Positions 1 through 8,568 of a stretch of DNA of 64,000 nt are shown one piece after another. The DNA lies in the NCBI RefSeq assembly GCF_964204645.1, contig NC_134027.1:14246485-14310484 (forward strand), written 5' to 3'. The notes beneath the pieces are model-generated. The model had not been told where the DNA came from. It ran no database searches and saw only the letters and a list, made by a program, of their open reading frames with translations. The DNA is from Tubulanus polymorphus (lineage: Eukaryota > Nemertea > Palaeonemertea > Tubulaniformes > Tubulanidae). Numbering within the stretch: position 1 is the stretch's first letter; every line of letters starts with the position of its first letter. A program made the position numbers and the translations under genes.

Positions 1-342
1 GGAATAGCAAATAAAATATTTTGTCAAGGAATGAGAATGATTGATCAATGGCCAGAAATTAGAAAACATTTTATGAATGAAAAAGTGAAATCATCTGAAA
101 ATTGTAATATTAATCAAATTGATTATTATACCGGTAATAAATATGCATTATGGTTAGATTTTAGAACAACAGAGGATAATTCATTACATGGTTCTGGAAA
201 AAAATTACAGAACACTAAAGATGGAATACAATTATTCATGACAAAGAATAAAGGAATCAAAAATTTCAAAATGCACATTTATATTATATCTGACGGGCAA
301 TTAAATATTGTAAATTCTCAATTAAATAGTGTTATGTATTAA
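1..342 (+). CDS. Polinton capsid-like protein, C-terminal end (partial)
   Basis: The frame is open from base 1, so the gene begins outside the window; the methionine at 31 is internal. The visible part ends with TAA at 340-342. It contains a YTGNKYALWLDFRT stretch followed by LHGSGKKLQNTKDGIQL, and ends in a hydrophobic IISDGQLNIVNSQ segment. From memory this looks like the carboxy end of capsid-type proteins in animal Polinton/Maverick elements, which would form the virion shell, but I could not align it. The neighbours (packaging ATPase, retroviral-type integrase) support a Polinton setting. It could instead be another conserved Polinton protein. No break is seen in this segment. Confidence 0.4.
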   Translation, partial: GIANKIFCQGMRMIDQWPEIRKHFMNEKVKSSENCNINQIDYYTGNKYALWLDFRTTEDNSLHGSGKKLQNTKDGIQLFMTKNKGIKNFKMHIYIISDGQLNIVNSQLNSVMY

Positions 343-378
343 AATTTTTACTTTAATAAAAATATATATATATAATAA

Positions 379-1278
379 ATGGAAGGAGGTAAAGTACATA
401 AACATATTCCATACACCGATACACATGAAAATAATGATGGTTTATATTATGTAATACCTTGTAATATAGCTTTGATATTTGATCCTATTTTCAAAATTTA
501 TAAAACTAAACTAATAGAAATCGATAATAATAAAAGTGGTGTTGTTGATAATTTAAGTAATGTAATTGATAATAATGTAATACCTTCTACATCTAATAAT
601 GTAATACCTACTACATCTAATAATGTAATACCTTCTACATCTATTAATGTAATACCTTCTACATCTAATAATGCAATAATATTAAATGTTAGTGAAAATA
701 GAAATTATTGTGATTATTGTAAAGGTGAATTTTCAAACGCTCCATCAAATTGGAATAATCATATGAATACAAATTCACATATTACTAATGTTATAAAACG
801 TGTTGGTTTAAGAGAATTTATAGAACACCCATTTAGATATGTTACAAAGTTTGTTTCAAATCAAAAAGTAAATGGTAAAGAATTATATGAAGATTTATTA
901 TTAGCAACACCTAATAAAGATGAATTAGATATAACCGATGCTAATGAAATATAAGGACCAAACACTGTAAATGAAATATTAGGAGCAAACACTAATAAAG
1001 ATAATAATGAAAATACAGGAAAGCGCATTGATAATAAAGATTATATGAAACTTAAATCAGAAGATAAAGATATAGTTGATATGACTAATAAGTATATCAA
1101 TAAACCAATTATTTATGAAGATACGGTAAAAAGGGTGAAGAATAAGTACAAAAATAATAAAGAATTTGAAGAAGAAAATTCGGTAGAGAATTTGAATAGA
1201 TTGTTAGGGTCTGATGATGAATTGGAGAGTGATGATGAAAGTGATTCAGAAAGTGATTATCTAACACTCAAAAAGTAA
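379..1278 (+). pseudogene. Polinton-associated zinc-finger protein, interrupted by one TAA
   Basis: One frame runs from ATG 379 to TAA 1276-1278 with a single internal stop at 952-954. Residues about 65-95 hold several imperfect NNVIPSTS repeats. A single C2H2-like finger follows near residues 112-132 (CDYC, then HMNTNSH), and the C-terminus is strongly acidic (DDELESDDESDSESD). The stop looks like a point mutation: the DNA around it (AATGAAATATAAGGACCAAA) recurs at 970-990 with TTA in place of TAA, so a Leu codon appears to have become a stop. The function is unknown; single-finger proteins of this sort could bind nucleic acid. It starts 36 bp after the preceding gene on the same strand. Confidence 0.55.
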
Positions 1279-1329
1279 TAAACGTTGAAAATTGTATAAA
1301 ATAATAGTAAATAAAAAAGGGGGGTTTAA

Positions 1330-1605
1330 GTATTAAGGTATCTAATACGTATCTAATACGTATCTAATACGTATTTAATACGTATTATTTGAAAATACCT
1401 TAAATTATATTTTTTTTAAATTTATATTAGAAACCTCAGTAATAATAAATAACCTTTATTATTTTCAAACTTATTCATATATTAGTTGAAAAAAATAAAA
1501 ATAAATTGGTTGAAAATTGTATGAATTATATTTATTTTAAAAAAGGGGGTTTTAAGTATTAATGTATTTAATACGTGTTTAATACGTATTTAATACGTAT
1601 TAGAT
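1330..1605. repeat. Two arrays of an 11-bp TAATACGTAT repeat
   Basis: A first array at about 1340-1387 has four to five copies of (C/T)TAATACGTAT and a second at about 1562-1603 has about four. Each follows a GGGGGTTTTAAGTATTAA-like lead, so the whole block is itself duplicated. It lies in the gap between two convergent genes of the AT-rich element, where a transcription end or a replication or packaging signal would be plausible; nothing in the sequence decides between these. Confidence 0.7.
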
Positions 1606-1619
1606 AGATATATAAATAG

Positions 1620-2192
1620 TTATTTTATAAATTTATATTCATATGGAAATTGTAATCTCAGTAATAATTTTGAACCTTCATTATTCTTTAATTTATTCAT
1701 ATATTCATCATGTAATTCAGTAGGTATAATTTGATTTTCTTCCAATGATTGTTGCATAGATTTTTTATCTTTGTTATAAAATAAAACTAGAAATCTTATA
1801 TTCTCCCTAAAGTCTTTAACAATTGAATTATATTTTTGATTTTAAACCCATGTTATCCCAAAATGTCTCCCAGAGAAAGCTAGATAACATAACTCACTTT
1901 CTCTAACTTTTGAATCATGTAAATTTGCGCAATCATCTATAATGAATAATGTATTTGATCCTTTATAAGTATCAATTGCTATTTTAATACAATTATCTAA
2001 ATTTTCTTTTACTGTTTTAGGATTTAATATAATAAACTTTTTTATCTTAACTATGTCTCTATTATATGTTTTATTCATTTCATAAGTAGGACAAAATAAT
2101 ATTATATTATCAAAATAATTCTTATAAATAGTTTCTAACAAATCTAATATGAAATGTGTTTTACCACAGTTTGTTACACCAGTAACTAACAT
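1620..2192 (-). pseudogene. Polinton A32/FtsK-HerA-type packaging ATPase, one in-frame stop
   Basis: The protein starts at ATG 2192 with a Walker A loop at residues 5-12 (GVTNCGKT) and has a Walker B-like strand at residues 82-87 (LFIIDD). This order and short spacing are typical of the A32-like genome-packaging ATPases of Polintons and large DNA viruses, which pump DNA into the capsid. An in-frame TAA at 1842-1844 follows a GRHFGIT motif; the same frame then stays open to a second TAA at 1620-1622 and encodes a plausible C-terminal third rich in charged residues. It is therefore best read as a gene of about 190 codons with one nonsense mutation. It lies just downstream of the integrase on the same strand. 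Confidence 0.75.
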
Positions 2193-2220
2193 ATTATGCG
2201 GTTCACATATAAATAAATCT

Positions 2221-3333
2221 TTATTCGTTTATTCTTTTAATTTTACTAGATAAAATCCATTCATTAAATTTATCACCATGTCCTTTATATTTCACCAAAG
2301 AATACTTTTTTCCTTTAAGAGTTTTTGTTTTCAATACTTTTTCTATTTTGTATTCTATTTCATCTGGATTTGGTACAAGTGATAATTCTTGTTCATAGAA
2401 ATAACCTAATATTTCTTCATCTTTTAAATCTTCTAATTTATAAACAAATGGTTTAGTTAATATTATCTTTTTAATCTTGAATATTTCTTCAGTAAAATTT
2501 GGAGTATAACCTTTATAAAATGTTTTTCTATATTTAGATATTCTAACATGTTGTCCAATTTTAAATTTTGGTTCTCCGAAATCAGGTGTAACAAACACAC
2601 CATACAAATTATTCCAAACTATTTCTGAATTATCTTCTTTTCTAGCTTGTATAGGTTTCATATTTATAGAACTATGTTTAGAATTATTATAACCTTTCAC
2701 TAAATCATCTAACACATCGATATATTTATATGTTTCATTAGCAGTAAAATATTTCCACATTCTAGTTTTCAATGTTTTATTAAACCTTTCTATAATAGAT
2801 GCTTTTTTATCTGAGTGTGTTGAAAAATATTTTACATCGTTATCAGATAATAGTTTTTAAAAATGTTTGTTATAAAATTCCTTACCTTCATCAAATTGTA
2901 TCTTATCTGGAATAGCTTCTTTAAATATAGATTTAAAAGCATTTGTCACTTCTATTCCAGTTTTATTTTTGATTGGAATTGACCATGCGTATCTACTGAA
3001 TATGTCTATAACATTCAGTATCCAGAAATATCCTTTGTTGTATTCCTCTAAGTTCTTCATGTCAATTAAATCTGCTTGCCATTGTTGATCGATATATGAA
3101 ACCATAACTTTTCTTGTTAAATAAGTTTTATCCATTTTCCTGTGGATTTGATATGTTGGTTGATTTTGTAACCATGATTTCAATTCACTATATTTTATAT
3201 CACCGTGTGGGTGCCGTACGGCACCATTTTCATTATCAGATTTAATTATATTCCATAATTCTGAAACGTTAGAATATGATACTTCACTTTCTGGGTTATA
3301 ATATAAATCTCTTAAATATTGTTCTTTTTTCAT
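2221..3333 (-). pseudogene. Polinton retroviral-type integrase with chromodomain, one in-frame stop
   Basis: The frame runs from ATG 3333 to 2221 with a single TAA at 2857-2859. The rve integrase core has D88 (QADLID), D148 (QFDEGKEF) and, after the stop, E182 (IIERFNKTL), giving DD33E spacing. The C-terminal part carries an SH3-like segment (IGQHVRISKYRKTFYKGY) and a terminal chromodomain-like stretch (YKIEKVL, LVKYKGH, NEWILSS). Polinton integrases join the element ends to host DNA, and the chromodomain can bias targeting to histone marks. The single stop separates D148 from E182, so this copy cannot make a full catalytic core. A short palindromic repeat sits inside the frame at about 3197-3230. 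Confidence 0.85.
3197..3230. repeat. Palindrome-bearing short repeat, copy 1 (inside integrase)
   Basis: It contains a perfect 16-bp palindrome, GGTGCCGTACGGCACC, at 3210-3225, preceded by ATATCACCGTGTG. A near-identical copy lies at 4557-4588. It is in frame with the integrase and translates as part of NGAVRHPHGDIK. Confidence 0.75.
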
Positions 3334-3339
3334 CTTCTT

Positions 3340-3708
3340 TTAATCCATTAATAATAATCTTGGGTTATTTTCAATGGTTTTAGGATTTGACTTATTTTCT
3401 GGTATGATAGGTTTATTGTCATTGGAATCATATTTATCATCAGATTTGAATTTTGATTTATATATTACACCAGATAATATAATAACTGTTACTAATCCAA
3501 TTGTAATATATAATTTATAATTACTTCCAGCATTAGAAGAATTAGATGGATTATTATTTGAATCAATATAAGATAAAGTCTGTGATTCATTTATATCAGT
3601 TAATTTCTTTTTCTTAGCTTTTTTTAATTCTGAAGATCTTTTACCTAATTCTCTTGCCCATTTGATTTGTTTCTTGGATCTAGCCTTTTTCTTAACGCTA
3701 TCACTCAT
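3340..3708 (-). CDS. Small basic single-pass membrane protein, unknown function
   Basis: This is a 122-residue protein, intact from ATG 3708 to TAA. Residues 1-40 are very rich in Lys and Arg (KKKARSKKQIKWARELGKR), followed by a Ser/Asn-rich linker. One hydrophobic segment lies near residues 69-88 (LYITIGLVTVIILSGVIY), and the tail is polar. Its start overlaps the end of the upstream gene by 8 bp and it ends a few bases before the integrase ATG, so the three genes look co-transcribed. The basic head plus one membrane anchor would suit a virion or membrane-remodelling protein, but I recognise no family. Confidence 0.6.
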   Translation of the reverse strand: MSDSVKKKARSKKQIKWARELGKRSSELKKAKKKKLTDINESQTLSYIDSNNNPSNSSNAGSNYKLYITIGLVTVIILSGVIYKSKFKSDDKYDSNDNKPIIPENKSNPKTIENNPRLLLMD

Positions 3709-4303
3709 TTATTTTAGTTAATTTTTGTTCTGAATCATTTTCTGTTTCGACGTTTGGTTGTAGTACATCTGTTTCATTCTTACCTGAATTATATTCCATA
3801 GGCTTGATGTTCGAAAATGTTATGACGCCAGTAGAAATTAATGTCATAACCGATCCTAATTGAAATGAAGCATAACCAACCCATTTTTGTAATTCAGTCA
3901 TAACTAAATAGTCATTTTTCGAATCACTATATAATTTATTTTCATCATCAATTGGTATTAACTGGTTACATAACTTAGAATAACATTTGACAATACCATC
4001 TGAAATAGAATCATTTATTCGGGCTAATCTTGCCTCTTCATAAATCTTAAAATATTTTATTACTTTATCTGGTTTCATAGCATCTAGTTCTTGATAAGTT
4101 AAAATTTTTCCCAAGAAACCCTTAGATTTCCCGCCAGCAATTAATAATTGAAGATGATGCTTACAATATAAATAGTTTTCATAATCAATATTACAATTAA
4201 CTTGAGCACAATTAGTTACAACTGTATCTTTATTATCACTTATACCCAAATCATCTAATGTCTTTTCAATATCAATACTATTCTTACTCGATTTCTTTGA
4301 CAT
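3701..4303 (-). CDS. Hypothetical Cys-containing protein of the AT-rich Polinton
   Basis: This is a 200-residue open frame starting at ATG 4303. The N-terminal third has CAQVNC and YCKHH, a possible metal site (Cys-x4-Cys then Cys-x-His-His). The middle is a charged helical region (KVIKYFKIYEEARLARIND). A hydrophobic stretch (ASFQLGSVMTLISTGVITF) near residues 144-162 could be a membrane helix, and the tail is acidic and polar. It overlaps the next gene by 8 bp. I cannot assign a function; its place among structural and integration genes suggests a virion or accessory role. Confidence 0.55.
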   Translation of the reverse strand: MSKKSSKNSIDIEKTLDDLGISDNKDTVVTNCAQVNCNIDYENYLYCKHHLQLLIAGGKSKGFLGKILTYQELDAMKPDKVIKYFKIYEEARLARINDSISDGIVKCYSKLCNQLIPIDDENKLYSDSKNDYLVMTELQKWVGYASFQLGSVMTLISTGVITFSNIKPMEYNSGKNETDVLQPNVETENDSEQKLTKINE

Positions 4304-4639
4304 TTATATTAGAGAAAAAAGCGAAAAAAAATATAAGTATTATAAAATGATACCAGTATCTCTTTAGATTAATACTAGCTTAGTTAAAGGTAAAGAATTT
4401 TAGTATTAGTTATTGTTTTTTTAGTATTTTTTATTTGTGATATAAAGTATTCTCTTTTGAAAAGAATTGTAAAAGAAAATATCAAAAATTAAAATAGAAA
4501 TAATGGCTAGCTGAAGTTATTGTTTTTTTAATATATTTTATTTGAATTCTATTTGATATCACCACGTGGGTGCTGTACGGCACCATCTCACTACTTTTGT
4601 TTATCTATTAGGAGCAGTAATTATAACTGTCCAGATAAG
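4304..4639. other. Intergenic AT-rich gap with palindromic repeat copy 2
   Basis: No open frame is worth reporting here. At about 4557-4588 lies a second copy of the short repeat also found inside the integrase gene, with an imperfect palindrome (GGTGCTGTACGGCACC) differing by one base. The rest is AT-rich and featureless. Confidence 0.6.
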
Positions 4640-5133
4640 TTATTTCGGATCCTTGATATCAAATTCCTCAACATATTGTTCATTATTTGGATCATTGTTC
4701 CATTGATCAATAAATTTCTTTGCCTTTGTTAACTGTTCTAAATATAACTGTAAATCTAGTTTATTAGATTTGATTTGATTTTCTTTCTTTTCTAAAGGCC
4801 TTAAATTTTTCCAACCCCAAATAAGTTTTTTATTGTATTCAACATTCATGTTAAATTTAGATATTTGTAACACGTGATCAATATGGTAATAATCCCCATA
4901 ATTATCTTATTCATTTTATCATCGAATTGAAATATAATCCATGATTTGAGAAATTCATCTGAACAACCCAATAGATTAGATAGTGTTTCTGAATGTGTTT
5001 CTTTGTTGAATAATTGTGTTAATCTAGATCTTAAGCATTGTTTCAATCTAAAATTAAGATCTGTTTCATATCTTTCTCTCATATATTCTGTCACATAATC
5101 ATTATAAGCTTCTCTATTATCTTCTCGATATTG
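4640..5133 (-). pseudogene. HNH endonuclease of large-DNA-virus type, frameshifted
   Basis: Two overlapping minus-strand frames together encode one protein. The upstream frame (5133 to about 4905) has an Arg/Lys-rich N-terminus and the conserved LGCSDEFLKSWIIFQFD block. The downstream frame (about 4905 to 4640) holds the HNH site: YHIDHV, then NLRPLEKKEN. The switch needs a one-base change near 4903-4912. HNH nucleases with this layout are common in giant viruses and phages, as homing or DNA-processing enzymes. The upstream end is lost at a TAA next to the tandem repeats at 5140, so the true start is missing. Confidence 0.7.
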
Positions 5134-5139
5134 TTACAA

Positions 5140-5475
5140 TACCCGCGTCAGATGCGGACATACAGGCGCGCTTTTGCTTAATGCACATGTGTTAATCATA
5201 ATTATATATTCATTCTATAAATTCTGAAAAATAGAAACAACACATGCGTTACATGCGTCACATGCGGCCATTTATGGCCGGTTTTGCTTAATGCGCATGC
5301 GTTAATCATAATTATATATTCATTATGCAAATTCTGTAAAATAGAAACAACTGAACATAGAAAATTCAAACGCATTCATGTCCTCGTCACATGCGTTACA
5401 TGCGTCACATGCGGCCATTTATGTCCGGTTTTGCTTAATGCGCATGCGTTAATCATAATAGAAACGACTGAACAT
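5140..5475. repeat. Tandem repeat of roughly 110-147 bp, three copies
   Basis: Three copies of a block built from ACATGCGTCACATGCGGCC, a TTTTGCTTAATGCGCATG piece and AATCATAATTATATATTCAT. The TTTTGCTTAATG core recurs near 5172, 5282 and 5429. The block is GC-richer than its surroundings and truncates the HNH gene on its left. Confidence 0.75.
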
Positions 5476-6210
5476 AAAAATTCACCATTCAGATTTACAC
5501 AATACATTATACAAGTTGTTCAGTCGTTTCTTCCAATACATCATTTGATTTCTATAAATACAATTTATAATTACAAACATTTTTTCAATTGCTGGTAAAT
5601 ATTTAACTACATCATCAAATGTTAAACTTAATCATTGGAGTCCTAACGTTTTTGAAATTCTTATATAGTTTCTTCGTCGATCTTTTGGTGATTCTTGTGT
5701 TTCTTGTGCTAATTTCTATTGGTTCGATATCCATTGCTGTTGATTCCTCAGTCAGAAAGAGTATCTTGAGTTTCTCTATCACTTCTTGATGCGTATGGCG
5801 TTTTATTAATCTAAAAGATATTAGCGGCAACTCTAGCCATCTACAAGATATACTAAATACACTTAAATATATCTAAAGGTTTCATATTTAATAGCCCTAA
5901 TAACTACAAAAAACAGTACTTACATTTAGATTTAGAATTGTAAACTATAAACTCCTAATTTCGTTTCGAGAGATAGAATATCCTGAGCGTAATGTTACAG
6001 CGCCTGTTCATTTCCTGCCACGTCATCTGGTTCCGGCACACCTTTCTAGAATTTTCTCTACACGTTTGCATATGTCTCATATGTCTCGGCGTCATAGTAA
6101 CAGCTGTAACAGCTGTGAATTTATAGATTTATTCCATAGCTCTCTACATGGAATGTATATAGGCTCAAATAGAATCATGTTCTAGTATAAACAGCTATGT
6201 ATTATTTCAA
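5476..6210. other. No recognisable gene
   Basis: It contains a 71-codon minus-strand open frame (5615-5830) with no features I recognise, plus unremarkable AT-rich sequence. GAAACGACTGAACATA near 5460 has its inverse TGTTCAGTCGTTTC near 5518, a small inverted repeat. Confidence 0.5.
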
Positions 6211-6345
6211 TCACACTTTACTAACACTTTTAATGTTTAAAAATCTAACTCACACAAATATGAATATTGAAATAATGTTGTAAATATATACTTTTATATT
6301 GAATAATCTGTCAATTTAAATGATATTCATTTACATGAATATTTT
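6211..6345. repeat. AT-rich element flank shared with 38.8-39.1 kb
   Basis: CACACTTTACTAACACTTTT, followed by AACTCACACAAATATGAATATT and later ATGAATATTTTAAGAGTAAT, is matched closely by 38.85-39.06 kb (CACTCACACTTTACTCACAC and ATGAATATTTTAAGAATAAA). In both places it lies between virus-like genes and a large inverted repeat, so it is probably the flank of one element family. Confidence 0.6.
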
Positions 6346-6349
6346 AAGA

Positions 6350-6758
6350 GTAATAGGGGTAATGGGCTTTCAGGTTAAAGGTTGAATGGTCGAGTTCATT
6401 AAAAACAAATATTAAAAGTAATTTAAAACTATAATATATTTTCATAACCGTGTGTATTTCAGTTGAATAATAGACTAATTATTATTATTAAAATATATTT
6501 GATTATATGAATTTGTGTATTGTAAATAAATCAATTGGTCGCGGAGCGGAGCGGTTGCGAAGTGGAGCGACCAATTGATTTAATACAATATGCTTTTAAA
6601 ATTTAAATTATTGATATCTTAGAATAAATATTTAGTTATAATATAAAATGCACACGGTTATGAAAATATATTATAGTTTTAAATTACTTTTAATGTTTTG
6701 TTTTTTAATGCGCTCGACCGTTCGACCTTTGGCTTGAAAGCCTATTACCCCTATTACT
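6350..6758. repeat. About 410-bp inverted repeat (foldback)
   Basis: The outer arms begin GTAATAGGGGTAATGGGCTT at about 6350 and end in the inverse at about 6758. The middle arms are AACTATAATATATTTTCATA on the left and its inverse on the right. The centre has AAATCAATTGGTCGC facing GCGACCAATTGATTT around a GGAGCGGAGCGG spacer. It codes for nothing visible. It may be a terminal structure of the AT-rich Polinton or an independent foldback element. Confidence 0.75.
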
Positions 6759-6785
6759 TACATGTGTCTATCACAGAAACATTCC

Positions 6786-7552
6786 TGCTGAATATTATTA
6801 TTATAAGGGTTTCTGCTGCCTTCGCAGAAACCCTATTGTATTCCTGATTATTATTATTATTATCATTATTATTATTATTATTATATTCTTTTTCACACTG
6901 GATCTTACTGAAAGGATATAAACAACTGTAATTTACTTTCACTGTCGGTGAAACCATTCTGTATCAAAAGTACTACGCTGCATTGACAAATACTGTATAT
7001 AATATTAATTAGAATTGCACTGTTTACTCACTGTGAGCCTCTAAACATCGAAATTTAAGCCCGATTCAAACAGTATCGATATGTATTGTATACATGTCTT
7101 ATTCCCATAGCGCTTACGTGTGTTTGTGTGTGTGTCCTTATATTGATAGAGCTGAGTTGTTCTAGATCTGTAGTAAACACAGTGATATTTTTATCTCCTC
7201 TAAGAGTCGATTGTTGAAGTAGGACATTGCTCGACTGAACGCAACTGAGGAATTTTTATGGCCTTGTTTGTGTCGAATACACATTAAGTAAGAGAGCATC
7301 ATATATAGCTTCGAATTCGGCAACACAAGATAGAGAGCATCATATATAGGCTTTAATACTTCGAATTCGGCTAGTAACAAGACTATTGAGTAACGGATTT
7401 ACTTGAAACTCGGTGTCATTTCCCCTAACCTTGGTACATTAGAACTTTTCGCGTAGTAGCCCATGTGGATCAATATAGCCATGTTATCAGCTGACCCCTA
7501 GATGGCGCTCCTTATCCAGCAGAAACCCGTTATCGCTGTTTTGCAGCTATAC
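6786..7552. repeat. Dispersed ~1.9-kb repeat, copy A (internally deleted)
   Basis: It shares the order of blocks seen in copies B-D: hairpin GGGTTTCTGC/GCAGAAACCC, (ATT)n, CACACTGGATCTTACTGAAA, a CTCACTGTGAGCCTCTAAAC block, GATCTGTAGTAAACAC, GACTGAACGCAACTGAGGAA, and the end block AACCCGTTATCGCTG-TTTTGCAGC. Most of the middle third found in copies C and D is missing. No protein is encoded. Confidence 0.8.
6807..6833. repeat. Perfect 10-bp-stem hairpin, copy 1
   Basis: GGGTTTCTGC and GCAGAAACCC flank a 7-base TGCCTTC loop. The same 27 bases occur at 18859, 18918 and 20877, always next to (ATT)n. Confidence 0.85.
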
Positions 7553-8568
7553 TATTATTATTATTATTATTATATTCTTTTTTACACTGGACGTATCGGC
7601 CCCACTCCGCGCGGTTGCGCCACCGGGGGGGATTTACGCGAAGCAGCAGAACACAAACACGGCCACTCTCTCAATTTTCAATGATAGAAATCGTGTGTGC
7701 ATTTCAATTATTTCGGCTGTTAGGGTTTTAAGGCATAATATAAGTTGATGATGTGATATGGCGATGTTAATAAATGATAATTCCGCAGTGAAGCTAGTCA
7801 CGAACTGTGCCGATTGAGTGTACAGCTGCCAAAAACACTGAAATGTGCGTAGTTGCGTAACTATTTGCAGTGAATTGCAGACGAAACATGAAGCCTTAAC
7901 GGCCGTTTAAAAAAAAATTATACCAATCGCAATTGTAAAATAAAAATGAGATAGAACCTAAGTTAAAATTCTGGCCATTTCTAAAATGTTATTAATTATT
8001 ATTACTAATTTTTAGTCAGTGCGGAACGTTTAGTTTTCCAACAATAATGAGGGGTGGTAGGTAGTCATGCAATTCAAGTCATCATTTATTACACGTTACT
8101 TCCGTGTTGTTGAAAATCTCGCGAGTCCTGGACTAAACCCCAATGAACAATGTGATCTGTGTGCTGGCCACAAATGCACACAGATCACACTACACTACCC
8201 ATTACACACTCCAGTACCCACAGCTTTCATATATCCATCCAAATATTTAGTGGCTTTCTTCCTGGATCTTACTGAAAGGATATAAACAACTGCAACTTGC
8301 TTTCACTGTAGGTGAAACCATTCTGTATCACAAGTACTACGCTGCATTGACAAATACTGTACGTAATATTAAATCAGAATTGCACTGTTTACTCACTGTG
8401 AGCCTCTAAACATCGAAATTTAAGCCCGATTCAAACAGTATCCATCTACGTATGTGTATTGCCTACGTGTCATTCCCACAGCGCCTCCTCAATACGTGTG
8501 TTTGTGTGTGTGTCCTTATATCGATAGAGCTGTGTTGTTCTAGATCTGTAGTAAACACGTAAGCAGTA
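7553..8568. repeat. Dispersed repeat copy B, first part, split by a ~673-bp insert
   Basis: The copy starts with (ATT)n and TTCTTTTTTACACTGG up to 7588 and resumes at about 8262 with GGATCTTACTGAAAGG. Other copies read straight across this point (CACACTGGATCTTACTG), so 7589-8261 is an insertion; CTGG flanks both sides and could be its TSD. The insert has no terminal inverted repeat that I can see, a GC-rich left end, and a 12-bp-stem hairpin at 8152-8188 (GTGATCTGTGTG/CACACAGATCAC). Copy B continues until it is interrupted again at 8568. Confidence 0.7.

Noticed and set aside
379-3333. Alternative genetic code with TAA as a sense codon
   Set aside because: TAA also ends neighbouring genes normally, and the internal repeat at 940-990 shows TTA to TAA mutation in one case.
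5615-5830. 71-codon minus-strand gene
   Set aside because: It has no motif, no family resemblance, and no neighbour to support it.
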